From positions 3,100,001-3,164,000 of the forward strand of contig CP051139.1 in assembly GCA_001592805.2 (NCBI GenBank): 64,000 nt of DNA, in the 5' to 3' direction. This DNA comes from Peltaster fructicola (lineage: Eukaryota; Ascomycota; Dothideomycetes). The position numbers and the translations under genes are program-made. Under the pieces are notes generated by a model, which was not told where the DNA came from, did not search any database, and worked only from the letters and a program-made list of their open reading frames with translations. Positions 1-10,970 of the stretch are shown here, in pieces (within the stretch, counting starts at the first letter, position 1; the number at the start of each line of letters is the position of its first letter).

Positions 1-342
1 ACTGAAGGAGAGCCTCTCTACCACATCCTCATCACAACTCAAAGCGGTGCTATACATCTTCTGACACCACTGGACAATGCCGCCTATCGACGACTAGGCA
101 ATATCTACGGACAGATGGCATCGATTCTGGAGCATCCGGCTGCTCTAAACCCAAGAGAATACCGCGCTGCTGATGGCGACGTAGCTGCGACCAAGGGAGT
201 AATCGATGGCACACTGATCCAGCGGGTTGGAGAGCTAGGCAGTGCTAAGCGTGCAGAAGTGCTCAGTCGGTGTGGTAGTGATGCTTGGATGTTGAGGAGT
301 GACCTTAAAGTCATCTGCGGTGGTGGTCTTGCTTGGCTCTAG
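1..342 (+). CDS. CFT1: CFT1 (CPSF160-like) C-terminal end, 5' partial
   Basis: The window opens inside this gene; 113 codons and the stop are visible. CFT1 is the large subunit of the cleavage and polyadenylation factor and acts in nuclear mRNA 3' end formation. The visible part matches the end of the CPSF-A domain: a beta-propeller strand (ITTQSGAIHLLTPLD), then YRRL, LNPREYR, and a short helical tail with DGTLIQRV. The frame is open from base 1. The N-terminal propellers lie outside the window, so only the C-terminus is supported directly. The call rests on remembered family resemblance. Confidence 0.8.
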   Translation, partial: TEGEPLYHILITTQSGAIHLLTPLDNAAYRRLGNIYGQMASILEHPAALNPREYRAADGDVAATKGVIDGTLIQRVGELGSAKRAEVLSRCGSDAWMLRSDLKVICGGGLAWL

Positions 343-649
343 TACGTGGTATCGTCGTATCGAGCATATCTAGAGCAATGACCAGACAGCCATATAAACG
401 TGCCATCTCGTCGTCAATCGTATGCGGTTGTGAGTGGCTCGGTTCATCTCGGCTTACTTGTCCCCACTGTTTGCAACTGCCGACCTCGGGCAACTGGAGT
501 TCACGAAAGAGGCTCAACTGCGGAACCACGATATCTTGTCTGTCCATTGTACAACAATTATCTACAGTGAGCTGTGCTCGCTTGTACCAAAACCTGCCTG
601 AGAGCTTGAAGTCATCCCTGGACTGACTTGAGCAGAAGGAACCGCCAGT
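343..649. other. Intergenic, CFT1 3' side to MMSDH promoter
   Basis: I see no gene here. Short open frames on both strands have no recognisable domain. The stretch should hold the CFT1 3' UTR and the promoter of the downstream dehydrogenase. Confidence 0.5.
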
Positions 650-2395
650 ATGGTGGCTAGGCGGTCTATTTCCACCAGAGCATTGCAGAGCATCTCTCTC
701 AGACCTGCCATATCGATCAGCAGAAGAGCCACAAAGATGGTTACACCAAGTCAGACCGCAGTACGAAGACTGCACGCTACCACATCGCACTTCCAAGCTC
801 TGTCAGCGCTCCCCCAAGAATACCAGACTAGCCATGAGCAGATCACACAGCCCGCCAATACCATGAACTTCCTCGACAACAAGTTTATCCCATCCACCAC
901 CCAGCAATGGATCGACTTACACGACCCTGCCACAAACAACCTTGTCACCCGCGTGCCTCAATCGACAGATGCTGAACTCGTGGCTGCAGTCGACAGTGCC
1001 GAGAAAGCATTCCCAGCATGGAAGGCGACAAGTCTTCTTGCACGACAACAGATCATGTTCAAGTTCGTGGCGCTTATTCGTGAGCATTGGGACAGATTGG
1101 CGGCTAGCATCACATTGGAGCAAGGAAAGACGTTCGCGGATGCTAGAGGAGACGTGCTACGAGGACTGCAGGTCGCTGAGACAGCCTGTGGTATCACAAC
1201 ACAGCTGACAGGAGAAGTACTTGAGGTGGCCAAGGATATGGAGACAAGATCATATCGCGAACCTCTTGGAGTGGTTGCAGCCATCTGCCCATTTAACTTC
1301 CCAGCTATGATTCCTTTGTGGACTATCCCAATTGCTGCAGTCACTGGAAACACAGTTGTGGTAAAGCCCTCTGAGCGAGACCCAGGTGCAATGATGATCC
1401 TGGCTGAGCTGGCTGAGAAGGCTGGCTTCCCACCAGGAGTTATTAACGTCATTCATGGTTCTGCCAAGACTGTCGATTTCATTCTCGACGAGCCAAGAAT
1501 CAAGGCAATTTCTTTCGTCGGATCCAACAAGGCCGGAGAATACATCTACTCTCGTGCTTCGGCAAATGGCAAGCGAGTTCAGGCCAACCTTGGTGCGAAG
1601 AACCATGCTGCTGTGCTGCCAGACTGCAACAAGAACCATGCTCTCAACGCAATCGCCGGTGCTGCTTTTGGTGCTGCTGGTCAGCGCTGCATGGCTCTGT
1701 CGACACTCGTCTTGGTCGGCGAGACGAAGGACTGGGCTCCTGAGATCGCTGAGCGAGCAAAGAAGCTCAGCATGAATGGTGGTTTCGAGCAAGGCGCTGA
1801 TCTTGGTCCCGTCATCTCACCACAAGCTAAGGAGAGAATCGAGGAGTTGATTCAGTCTGCTCAAGATGAGGGTGCTACTATCGTACTCGATGGTCGTGGT
1901 CAGAAGCCACCCAAGTATCCTAACGGCAACTGGGTGAGTATAGCCAGAAGCTTTCGCTAACATTGCTAACGTCTCCAGATTGGTCCAACGATCATCGCCA
2001 ATGTTACTGCAGACATGAAGTGCTACCGTGAGGAGGTCTTCGGTCCAGTGCTTGTCTGCCTCAACGTTCCAACCCTGGACGACGCTATCAATCTCATCAA
2101 CGCCAACGAGTACGGCAACGGAGTGGCCATCTTCACATCATCTGGTGCCACTGCCACACGATTCCAAAAGGAGGTCGAGGCTGGTCAGGTCGGTATTAAT
2201 GTGCCTATCCCAGTCCCACTCCCAATGTTCAGCTTCACTGGCAACAAAAAGAGTATTGCAGGTGGAGGTGCAAGCACGTTCTACGGCAAGCCTGGTCTTG
2301 CATTTTACACACAATACAAGACTGTGACGAGCTTCTGGGCTGCTCAGGACGCTATATCGACCAAAGCGAAGGTAGATATGCCAACACAGCAGTAG
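650..2395 (+). CDS. Methylmalonate-semialdehyde dehydrogenase, mitochondrial (ALDH6 family)
   Basis: Two exons, 650-1933 and 1979-2395, with a 45-nt intron (GTGAGT...CTCCAG) give 566 residues; the join reads [13 protein letters not shown] in frame. The enzyme oxidatively decarboxylates malonate and methylmalonate semialdehydes with NAD and CoA, giving acetyl- or propionyl-CoA in valine, thymine and inositol breakdown. The first roughly 60 residues are rich in Arg, Ser and Ala without acids, as in a mitochondrial presequence. Seen motifs include [12 protein letters not shown], the NAD-site [21 protein letters not shown], the nucleophile in [10 protein letters not shown], and EEVFGPVL. The CoA-dependent subfamily is recognised by NLGAKNHA and the cysteine context GQRCMALS. 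No lesion is visible. Confidence 0.93.
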
Positions 2396-2759
2396 TAATG
2401 TATGTATCGCTATGAGATGCTCAATCTTGGGCTCAATATAGTCTGCGTGTGCACTTTACACTTGTCTTACCACCAATGCTGTCCTCACGAGTGAATGCAG
2501 CTCAACAAGCGCCATGCATGCATGCCGTAAACCAGTGAAATCGGGCGAGCAGGCATAGTCAAGTCTCCATCACATGTTCGAGTTGAAAGGCTTGTGGCAT
2601 CTCATGTTGATCAACAATAGATGGACACATAGTTTCGATGATGTTCCTAGGACCAATCGGTACACTGAACTGCCACACGCGTTGCGCTCGATCAGGGACC
2701 TGCAGACCGAGGACTTCAACTTCTGTGGCTCGACCTAGAGCATTGGACTATAAGATGGC
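2396..2759. other. Intergenic, no gene seen
   Basis: No open frame with protein-like character lies between the dehydrogenase stop and the PLC-like start. An out-of-frame ATG lies five bases upstream of the PLC-like ATG and could cost some initiation if it is in the transcript. Confidence 0.4.
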
Positions 2760-4016
2760 ATGCCCGCCGTAGTCGTCCGACGAATACCGACACTGGCCAT
2801 TGTGGTGCTCCTCAACATGCTCGTCGTCACAGCTCTGTCCCTCAGTCTGCTCCTTGGTCTGGGCGATGCCCGAGGATGGTGGAACCACCATGGACAGCCA
2901 TGGGACGAAAACACATCATCAGGTCTTGCAGACTTTGCACTCGGCAAAGTGCTCAGCGATGCTGCTCCGGTCTTTGGGCCATACAAGGATGTGCAGTCGA
3001 ACACTTCAACCTGGATGGATGCCTACCCAGACGAGACACTGATTGTACACATGAACCTGCCTGGCACTCACGATGCTGCCACATGGAACTACTCAGCAGA
3101 GACACAGGAGCGCAACAGGCCTATCACAGATCTGGCTCATATCATAGAATACAGCTCGGACTGGTGGCGGTGCCAGAATCGATCCTATATCGACATGCTG
3201 AACGATGGCATTCGTGTCTTTGACCTCAGATATGCCTTCGATGTGACCAATACCACACTGGTCTTTTGGCACGGTCCCGCGCTGCAGTCCCAGACCGCCT
3301 CAGTCGACGACGCTATGTATGGCTACTACAAGTGGCTCGACGACCATCCCTCAGAGGCCATCTTCCTGTCTTTTCAATACCAGAGCAACACTCAGCCATA
3401 TGGAACGAACAATGCCGCAGTACAGCTTGCACTCTACAGGATCTTGACGTCGCCAGCAGCCAAACAGTACATCAAGCAAGATCACACCACTGGCACTCTT
3501 GGTGACTCTCGTGGCAAGATCACGCTCCTGCGTCGATTTGACCTGAAGAATCTCCCAGCCAGCTACAGTGCAGCGCTGCCTGGTCTGCACTTCAGTCCAG
3601 ACGACTGGACGGACAACGGTGCAAACATCACTTTGCACTACAACGACCAGAACGACACTGCATACATTGAAGACTACTACTCGCCGCAGACCGCCCGTGG
3701 CTCGTCGTCCGAGGAGAATATTCGCTGGAAGGTCAATGCCACAGAGGCACATCTCAACTTCGCTGCCAGCGATGCGCACCCAGATGAGCTCTTCTGGTCG
3801 TTCGCCAGCAGCACCAACGTCCTGAACGGACAAACCCCTGTCATCCAGGCGCTTGGAGATGGCAGCAGCACTCCTCTTGGAGGTGTCAACAACCAGCTCA
3901 TCCCGTTCCTCCAAGGCTTCCATGGCAAGAGGTTGGGTATAGTGATGTTCGACTTCTACGAGGTGCCTGCTGAGCTGTTGTCGCTTTTCCTGAGCTTGCA
4001 ACCTCCTCCTGCTTAA
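2760..4016 (+). CDS. PLC-like phosphodiesterase (PI-PLC X-domain type), membrane-anchored or secreted
   Basis: A single 418-residue exon. A hydrophobic segment at about residues 12-35 acts as signal anchor or signal peptide. The rest looks lumenal or extracellular, with several N-x-S/T sites. The TIM-barrel PI-PLC X-type fold is indicated by MNLPGTHDAATWN with His104, the strand RVFDLRYAF, and FWHGPAL with His161. Bacterial PI-PLCs use two such histidines as general base and acid. There is no Y domain, EF hand or C2 domain, so it belongs to the small bacterial-like class rather than the eukaryotic signalling PLCs. The substrate (phosphatidylinositol or a GPI anchor) cannot be read from sequence. 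The upstream sequence gives no longer in-frame start. Confidence 0.8.
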   Translation: MPAVVVRRIPTLAIVVLLNMLVVTALSLSLLLGLGDARGWWNHHGQPWDENTSSGLADFALGKVLSDAAPVFGPYKDVQSNTSTWMDAYPDETLIVHMNLPGTHDAATWNYSAETQERNRPITDLAHIIEYSSDWWRCQNRSYIDMLNDGIRVFDLRYAFDVTNTTLVFWHGPALQSQTASVDDAMYGYYKWLDDHPSEAIFLSFQYQSNTQPYGTNNAAVQLALYRILTSPAAKQYIKQDHTTGTLGDSRGKITLLRRFDLKNLPASYSAALPGLHFSPDDWTDNGANITLHYNDQNDTAYIEDYYSPQTARGSSSEENIRWKVNATEAHLNFAASDAHPDELFWSFASSTNVLNGQTPVIQALGDGSSTPLGGVNNQLIPFLQGFHGKRLGIVMFDFYEVPAELLSLFLSLQPPPA

Positions 4017-4881
4017 TGGCGACAAAAGTATAACGACGTATGAATATTGTAGACGTCTTTTTTGGACCGTGTGTGTAATGAAGCCTACGAGTCCTTCTAG
4101 GTATTCGATGCCTACTGATAAGCAGCCGGATGGTCACATTCAAGCCACGCCTGATCATAAGCCGTGGCCTAAGCATCAGTCCGGTGGCTTGCGTCCGGCT
4201 ATCCTCGTGCATGAATTGACCTGAGGAAATGCCTGTCAAAGATGTGTCGTGATATCACGTCTGTGGTTCACTAATGGTGGATGACAGCAGAGCAAACGGC
4301 AATTCTTCGTGTTCTTCATACCACCGAAGCCTGGCTCTCAATCTCCTGGCTAGCATCAGAGCTACTTCACGAAGAGTCGCCACCACTCCTTGACCATTGG
4401 GTCGCCAAGCGTTGAGCGGAAAGTCAAAGACAAGCTCGATTTTGACAGGGTTAGCCATGATGATCACTCACATTTCCCCAGCTGTCCTCCGCGAGAGCCG
4501 CGAAGTCTAATCATCGAGCTGCTGACCATCTTGCAAGCATATGCCAGCATTGACGTACTAATCGACACTCTGCGCCCTGTATGGAGTATCCGGGTACGTT
4601 CATCTGATCGCGTCAATACCAGTTTTGCGGCACAGACTAGGCCAGGAACTTGTGGCTGGGACGCACCCAAGGTTGTGTTGCCGTGCCGTTGCCTCACATG
4701 AAGGTTACTAGATCTCCTATCGCCAGATGGAAAGAGAGCTTATTTTACTGATCATCTTCCTCCTCATTCGGCATGGCTTGCGCAGGTACAGTGTTCTCTC
4801 ACTCCCTACTATAGTCAATCTATCCTTCATTCCAGTATCTTTTTATCTCTAGCCAGCACAAAGGCAACCTCTAGCCACACC
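4017..4881. other. Intergenic, with one small doubtful frame
   Basis: No supported gene. A 70-codon frame on the minus strand at 4255-4467 (start MIIMANPVKIELVFDF, end TISEPQT) has a protein-like look, with a predicted strand and two amphipathic helices, but no family I recognise. Frames of this length arise by chance at this base composition. The right-hand part carries pyrimidine-rich sequence ahead of the 4882 ATG. Confidence 0.35.
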
Positions 4882-6252
4882 ATGCCGAACCGCACCATCC
4901 TTTTCGCGACTGGATTGTTCCTGGTGCTAGTCGTCAGCTTCATTTTTTCGTCGCCTGGCAGATCAGGCAAGATCAAGTCCAACCAAGACTTCACCATCAA
5001 TATCCCTCCCAAGGCCAGCGATGCAGCATCTATCGGCAATACGCAGGAGGTGGCCAAGGTACCTGTGGTTCAGCTCAGCGACGAGGAGCAGCAGCAAGCA
5101 TTGGCTACGTTGATAGGACAAGAGCACATCACCATCTCCTCGAACATGACCTCGAACAAGAAATATATTGCCATGAATTTCTTGGGCGTCGCTGCATACA
5201 ATCCGAGCATCCTTCCACACCCTAATCAGTTCATGCAGACGCCACGACAGTGGGTACTGGTTGCGCAAGAAGCCCCGACTGACAAGACTGGCTTCATGAG
5301 GGAGATCTCCTGCTTTGCGGAATTCGCCAACGATACCTTCACGTGTGTGGAGCCGCCCACTACACTTCCTATTGCCTCGACTGTCAGCGACAAGTGTCCC
5401 AAGGCGTACGAGACCGAGAACAATATCGTTGGCCCACGCGGTGCTCGCGCGTTCTTCGGCCCACTCAGCAGACCATACATCATGTACGGCTCTCCTTCAG
5501 CGCATACCTGCATGGGTCAGCATATGCAGGACTTAAGCCGACTATTGTACTGGCAGTACCTTGACCCTCTTCCGCGCAAACAGCCATTCTTCCAGCCTGT
5601 TGACCTTCAGCGCCCTGGTACCTACAACACCGTTGAGAAGAGCTGGTTTGCATTTTGGGACCGCATTGGAGATATGTACATACACCACAGTCTGTTTCCC
5701 AAGCGATCATTTGCGAAAGTCAATACAACAGGAGGCATTGGAGACGATCTGGCTTTGCAGACAGCTGCGCACGACGATGCCTGCATGGCGCAGTATCTGC
5801 CAAAGATCACGAACCAAGGTTACGAGGAGATTGAGCAAGCTACTGGCTCTCTACTGGTCACCCTTTGCGACCGTGAAGATCCTACGTGTTTCGAGACCGA
5901 GCGCAACACCTTCCTCCTGTCCATTGTCAACCACAAAAGCACCTACCTCGGCCAGAACATCTACGAGCCATACCTTGTGCTTTTCAAGAGAACTTCGCCA
6001 TTCGAGCTCCACGCTATCAGCAAGAAGTCGCTGTGGATCAATGGTCGGGAGAAGCCAACTGCGAGTGGCAGTAAGAGCAAGGATCAGTCGTTCCGTGTGA
6101 CTTCAGCCAACTGGAAAGCATTCGGCAAGGACTATCAAGGATACCTCACCGACGAGCTTATGATCAGTTTCAGCATTGACGACCAGCGAAGCGGCACTAT
6201 CGATGTTGTGGTCGCCGACCTAGTCGAGGGCTTGGGTCTTTGCACACCATGA
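4882..6252 (+). CDS. Uncharacterised type II membrane protein with a large lumenal domain
   Basis: A single 456-residue exon. Residues about 5-23 (TILFATGLFLVLVVSFIF) form one N-terminal membrane segment after a short basic start, so the bulk should lie in the Golgi or ER lumen or outside the cell. The lumenal part has N-glycosylation sequons (NMTS, NDTF, NTTG), scattered cysteines and many aromatic residues. Conserved-looking blocks are GPRGARAFFGPLSRPYIMYG, QHMQDLSRLLYWQY and KSWFAFWDRIGDMYIHH. The topology and the first block recall beta-propeller glycan-active enzymes of fungi, such as beta-mannosyltransferases or phosphorylase-like proteins, but I cannot assign a family. It converges on UBA3 with 60 bp between stops. 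Confidence 0.8.
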   Translation: MPNRTILFATGLFLVLVVSFIFSSPGRSGKIKSNQDFTINIPPKASDAASIGNTQEVAKVPVVQLSDEEQQQALATLIGQEHITISSNMTSNKKYIAMNFLGVAAYNPSILPHPNQFMQTPRQWVLVAQEAPTDKTGFMREISCFAEFANDTFTCVEPPTTLPIASTVSDKCPKAYETENNIVGPRGARAFFGPLSRPYIMYGSPSAHTCMGQHMQDLSRLLYWQYLDPLPRKQPFFQPVDLQRPGTYNTVEKSWFAFWDRIGDMYIHHSLFPKRSFAKVNTTGGIGDDLALQTAAHDDACMAQYLPKITNQGYEEIEQATGSLLVTLCDREDPTCFETERNTFLLSIVNHKSTYLGQNIYEPYLVLFKRTSPFELHAISKKSLWINGREKPTASGSKSKDQSFRVTSANWKAFGKDYQGYLTDELMISFSIDDQRSGTIDVVVADLVEGLGLCTP

Positions 6253-6312
6253 GACACAACAGCGCACAGATCATGAAATGGACTTCAAGCGCTTCGCTAT
6301 AGACGGTCGGCC

Positions 6313-7640
6313 TTACGAGTAATGCACGACATATCGGAAGTCTGTGCTGAATGCCGGGTCCGTGATGGCGATCTCCTCTCCTTCGCTGACCAGCTCATTC
6401 AGCTTGCGCTTGAGGTTTGGCCGTAGCTTCTCCTCCATGTCTGGCGGAGAGAAGAAGTACAGCGACTTACTGCCAGTGCTGATGTTTGGCTTCTTCAGCT
6501 GTGCTTCAGGCCGCTCTGCGAAACTATCGATGAGCTCGCCGAGCGTCTGGCTGGACGACGTCCACAGATCCTTCGCCACTGTACCACACACGGGACAATC
6601 GTCCTTCTTCTGATGCTCGAAGGTGAAAGTGTACACTCCGGCATCACCTGTATATTGCATGTAGTTGTTCGTACCCGGGAAGCCAAGGAAAGGCGCGGAG
6701 TTGGTCAGAATCTTGAAGGCTTCGTTGCAGCAGGAGGCGGCGATGATTGCATTCGTCGAGGCGATAGCTGGAATTATATTCTTCACGACTCCTTGTGTCA
6801 TCGAGTAGGTTACGCCCTGTATGCCGAATTCGTGTGCTCGAGCCAGCGCTTTTTCATACAGCCAGGTGATGTGCTCGGGGTCGTCAGTGTCGAGTGGCAT
6901 ATCTTTGCGCTCTTCGCCCCATTTGATGATGTGAGCCCATTCTATGCAGTGTTGTGGCTGACGAGGGATTGTGGCGAGCGTACACAGTGGTACAGCAGCT
7001 CGAGGAGCGTGCATGTCGAGCTGGCACTCTATGCAAGAGGTCATTGTTGGGAAGATCACTCGAGACTGCCCTTTGAAGCCTTCTGTGCCACCGTCGACAA
7101 GAGGCTTCATCGAGTCTTGGTTTTCTGCATCGACCATGCCGACGAGCGTAGCGTTGATCCATCTGCGAGCTTCAATGCTGTCTAGGCCGCATATCACTAG
7201 GTTGAATTGCATGTAGTAGTCCTCATCCTGTGCCATAGTCAGTACCAAGCGAAGCTCCTCAGGCACGAACTCACTTTGTCTTGAATCTTGCCAACATACG
7301 GCGTGATCGTGCAGCCAGGCACTCGTCTCATCACGAACTCTGCAGCAACAGTGGCTTTTGCCTTCCCTACGTCCTTCTGTCGAAACAAGAATTGTCGATT
7401 GAGATTGGAGACATCGATCGTGTCCATATCGATGACGTCCATGTTCTTGACACCAGAGAGCGCGAGGTTCTTTAGTATCTCACATCCTAGCCCTCCAGCT
7501 CCAATGACGAGTACGCGAGCGTTCTGGAGAGTGTCGATAGGTGCGACGAATGCATCTTCGTCCGTGTACGCTCCCGGTCGTGAAAGGAAAGTGTTGAGAT
7601 GCTTCCACTGCGCACCGAGAGTGGTACCGCTGTCGTTCAT
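6313..7640 (-). CDS. UBA3: UBA3, catalytic subunit of the NEDD8-activating enzyme
   Basis: Two exons, 7275-7640 and 6313-7227, with a 47-nt intron (GTGAGT...GCACAG) give 426 residues. With its partner ULA1/APP-BP1, UBA3 adenylates NEDD8/Rub1, carries it as a thioester and passes it to UBC12 for cullin neddylation. Seen: nucleotide-binding loop [10 protein letters not shown] (45-54), the [16 protein letters not shown] crossover region, zinc ligands CIEC (187, 190) and CPVC (333, 336), the catalytic cysteine in [10 protein letters not shown] (Cys204), and a C-terminal ubiquitin-fold tail with about 80 residues for E2 binding. Length and motif order fit the single-E1-half UBA3 rather than full UBA1 or UBA2. 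It is head to head with TEL2. Confidence 0.93.
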
Positions 7641-7869
7641 GGTGACTGTGCCGGTATCTAACGTGCTGCTTCACACCTTGAAAGCAACATTAATGTGGTC
7701 GAATGGGTGCCACTGGAAGATCGTCGTTTGATGCCTGTTGTTGTGCTTTGCAAGCCTGAGGCAGAATGTTCGACAGCACTTGCTCAGCAACGTCACTTGT
7801 TCAAGGACGCACACAAACAAATCGAGCGTATGCTCACTCGAGAACTTCGGGACTCATGCACGAAGTGTG
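7641..7869. promoter_or_regulatory. Shared UBA3/TEL2 divergent promoter region
   Basis: The two ATGs are 229 bp apart and face outward, so both transcripts must start within this stretch or inside each other's leader. No clear TATA box is seen. An in-frame upstream ATG for TEL2 at 7738 lies here, and its 44 extra codons do not look conserved. Confidence 0.5.
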
Positions 7870-10836
7870 ATGGAAAGTCTACTCAACGAGGTCAAGGCAT
7901 CAGCACAGGCAGTATCCAACGACGATTCCAAGGCAACATTTGTCCTCCGAGAAGTAGTCAGTGAACGACACGAGAGGCCTGCAGCACCGGCTGCTGTCGA
8001 TCTAGCTCCTGTACAAGGCTCGAGTATCGCACAGCTCTCAATCTCGGACCACAGTCATGCTCTTCAGATCTTACAAACCAAGCCGGAGATTGATATATTG
8101 CTCACAACTCTGAGATGGCTGATCTCTACAACAGGACAACACGACCTGAATCTCAATCTGCCGGGACCCACCCAGGCCAAGATCATATATGTGCTCATAG
8201 AAACGATCCTGCCTACTCACTGGCATGCGTTGAATGTCTCAGGCCGAAATGCATTCACAGAATGCTTGACCAGCATAGCAGGTCTCAAAGCATTAGTGCT
8301 ATCATTACGCCGCCTTCTCACGCAACGAACCAAGCCGGGTGCATCGGACCTCCTGATACTTGACCTTCTAGAAGTGCTGGAGATGATTACACAACCAAAT
8401 GATATCTTCAGCAAGCTCTGGTCAGGACTATGCGCATTGCTACCAGATAGGGTGAGGTTCAATCTGACCTGGAAAGAGGTAGTCAACTTCTTCGGGTCGC
8501 ATGTGCTGGACGATGCTCAAGGCGAAGCGGTCGTCAAGCTTGGGACGAATGCTCTCCGAGGGATAAATCTAACACGATCAGCCTCCTGGTACGCCTCGAG
8601 CATCTTGCGTCTTGCCTCAACGACAGGGAAACCAGAAGGAGCTGACAGCGTTGCTGCAGCATCACAACTTTTCGTAAAGTCCTTCAGCCCTGGACATGCG
8701 CAACGAGATTGTGTACTTCATATCGCACGCCATTGTGTCGTTGAGCGAAACTATGACATCCTCACATCCATACTCGCAGCCATGCAGCGCCCGGACAAGC
8801 GTCGTTGCTCAGAGGTGTTGCTCCAATGCCTGTCAACCAGTCGCAGAACGTCTGAATTCGATGCGTCTGACGCTTACAACCAAGAAGTTGCTGGGATCGC
8901 TGGTCTTCTGCTTGTCCTAACAACTGGAGACGAAGTGTTCAGACAAGAACTTGCGAAAATCATCTTAGATGTACAGTTCACACCGAAGAGCTCATTCTCA
9001 GTTCGTCAAGCTGCTCTGCTTGCACTAGTGAACACGAGAATCAACGAAGTGTCTACTCTCTTGACCAAAGCGATCTCCTTGTTCGGAGATCAGCTGTTCA
9101 TTGACCAAGGTCTGATATCACGACAAGAAGCTATTGCTCATGTGGTACTAGTCAGCTCTGGCCTCATACATCGAGCACAACCTGCACTCGCAAGCACTGC
9201 CGTGCGCTCGGGAGGCTTCATGCAAGCTATCAGTAACAGGCTTGCTACGTCTAGCGCAAGAGCAAGATGGCTTGGCATGATAGTCAGTACAGCTATATCT
9301 CACCTCATTGACAAACCAGAAGCACAGATGAGTTTTGGGACATCCGACATGGCAACATCTGAGGCGAAGCAGTGGCTGGGACTCACCAGGGTGGACGACA
9401 GGATTGGTGACTACGAAGACGCATTGTGGGTCATAGATACGGCATTGAAACCACAACGTGTAGCGAGGCACATCGAGCAGCGAAGCTTCACGTCAGAACT
9501 GCCAGTAATCAATGGCAAACAATCATTCGGACCACCTCGTCCTCCACAGCTTCTCCAGACAGAGGTGGAAGGTGACAGAATCACAGAGCTGATTGATGGT
9601 TCCTCCGATGTGAACGACGATTTCAAGCCTTACACCAAGCCGGACAGCGATCCAGAAGACAGTGATGAGGACGCAACCCTCGTTAACAGAGACAAAGCAA
9701 AGCCGCCTGTCTACATACGCACGCTCATGGCTATGCTTCGAGACACCGAGAAGGCAGAAAGCTTCCAGCTAGCAATCAAGCATGCTGCACCACTGATTCG
9801 TCGAAAGACTGGGTTTGGAAAAGAGATCTCCGACCACGCTGAAGAGCTGGCTCGTCTCTTGAGCGGTTTGCAAGATCCGTTCGACACGAACGACTTTGAC
9901 GACCTGCGTCTACAAGCACTAATTGCCCTTGTACTCAGCAACGCCACTATAATGGCGCCGTGGCTGGCTCAACAAGCATTTGCAAAGGACTACTCCATTG
10001 CACAGCGTTCGATCATACTTACTGCTGTAGGGCTGAGTGGCCGTGAGCTGGCCGGCTACAAGCATGAAGACGACCTCAATCGCAACTTCGATGATGCGAC
10101 ATTTCCATCGAAACAATTGCCACAGAGTATGAGAGCTTTCTACGACTCAGCTCGATCATCACGACTCCTTGACATTGCTAGTCAGCATGTTGAGAGAGAT
10201 ATGATACAGCCAATGGCGCTCGCTGCTGCGGATCAGACAACGTCACATCTTGATGCTGTCAAGGTCCGAAAGTTCTCCAGCCGAGCCGATGTTCAACGGA
10301 CGAAAAGGAAGCCTGCTGCAAACGAGTTGGCCAAGGTCTTCAATACTGCATTCTTCCAGCCACTCTTGGTCAGCTTTCACCAGGAGATAGGAGCTTTAGG
10401 AGACGCAAGCACATACTTCTCCACCCCGATGTTACTGGCGACATTCCTGAAAACGCTGGCCATTCTACTGCATGCTTCAGGACCAGCGACTCTTAGTCTT
10501 ACGCAGGTCACATCTGATTTCTGGGAGATGCTACTGCACTTACGAATGCGAGCCACAGGTGACATCATGATCATGGAAGCTGTGCTGTTCAGCTTTCTGA
10601 CCCTGCTGCAGGTCAATGAGAATCACCAGGATCTTGCTCAGAACAACCCCAAACAGCTCATGGAGACAAAAGAATGGGCGGAGCTAGTGTTTGAACGTAC
10701 GGGTGGTGGTACCCTCATAGAGGGCGAAGGCGAAGAAGCACGAATCCGCACTTTGTGCGCTGGAGTGCTAACAAAAGCAAGCGAGATCATAGCAGCATAC
10801 CAGAAGGTGCTGCTAGGTAGCTGGTCTGGGATGTGA
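7870..10836 (+). CDS. TEL2: TEL2, telomere length regulation / TTT complex subunit
   Basis: One exon of 988 residues. TEL2 with TTI1 and TTI2 forms the TTT co-chaperone that stabilises PIKK kinases (TOR, ATM/Tel1, ATR/Mec1) through HSP90 and the R2TP complex. The protein is an alpha-helical repeat throughout. The conserved TEL2 domain lies at about residues 610-730 (YIRTLMAMLRDTEKAESF, DLRLQALIALVLS, QRSIILTAVGLSGRELAG). An acidic loop (DSDPEDSDEDATLV) just before it is the type of site CK2 phosphorylates for R2TP binding. I chose the start at 7870 (MESLLNEVKA) over the ATG at 7738, because the family starts with a short helix like this and the extra 44 residues look non-conserved. Confidence 0.9.
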   Translation: MESLLNEVKASAQAVSNDDSKATFVLREVVSERHERPAAPAAVDLAPVQGSSIAQLSISDHSHALQILQTKPEIDILLTTLRWLISTTGQHDLNLNLPGPTQAKIIYVLIETILPTHWHALNVSGRNAFTECLTSIAGLKALVLSLRRLLTQRTKPGASDLLILDLLEVLEMITQPNDIFSKLWSGLCALLPDRVRFNLTWKEVVNFFGSHVLDDAQGEAVVKLGTNALRGINLTRSASWYASSILRLASTTGKPEGADSVAAASQLFVKSFSPGHAQRDCVLHIARHCVVERNYDILTSILAAMQRPDKRRCSEVLLQCLSTSRRTSEFDASDAYNQEVAGIAGLLLVLTTGDEVFRQELAKIILDVQFTPKSSFSVRQAALLALVNTRINEVSTLLTKAISLFGDQLFIDQGLISRQEAIAHVVLVSSGLIHRAQPALASTAVRSGGFMQAISNRLATSSARARWLGMIVSTAISHLIDKPEAQMSFGTSDMATSEAKQWLGLTRVDDRIGDYEDALWVIDTALKPQRVARHIEQRSFTSELPVINGKQSFGPPRPPQLLQTEVEGDRITELIDGSSDVNDDFKPYTKPDSDPEDSDEDATLVNRDKAKPPVYIRTLMAMLRDTEKAESFQLAIKHAAPLIRRKTGFGKEISDHAEELARLLSGLQDPFDTNDFDDLRLQALIALVLSNATIMAPWLAQQAFAKDYSIAQRSIILTAVGLSGRELAGYKHEDDLNRNFDDATFPSKQLPQSMRAFYDSARSSRLLDIASQHVERDMIQPMALAAADQTTSHLDAVKVRKFSSRADVQRTKRKPAANELAKVFNTAFFQPLLVSFHQEIGALGDASTYFSTPMLLATFLKTLAILLHASGPATLSLTQVTSDFWEMLLHLRMRATGDIMIMEAVLFSFLTLLQVNENHQDLAQNNPKQLMETKEWAELVFERTGGGTLIEGEGEEARIRTLCAGVLTKASEIIAAYQKVLLGSWSGM

Positions 10837-10970
10837 TACAACCACAGCACCGCGAAGTATGTGGCATCAAGAACAATGAGACCATTATGATTATTGTCGA
10901 ACTACCACGATCACTCTACCGCTCGACTTTTGGAAGCGCAAAGACAAGTTCTGTCTTACAAGAAATGGAT

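Noticed and set aside
311-796. 161-codon minus-strand frame across the MMSDH promoter and start
   Set aside because: No motif, overlaps the dehydrogenase presequence, and has chance-like composition.
7738-7869. TEL2 start at 7738 with 44 extra residues
   Set aside because: The extra residues lack family character; the ATG at 7870 gives the usual TEL2 beginning.
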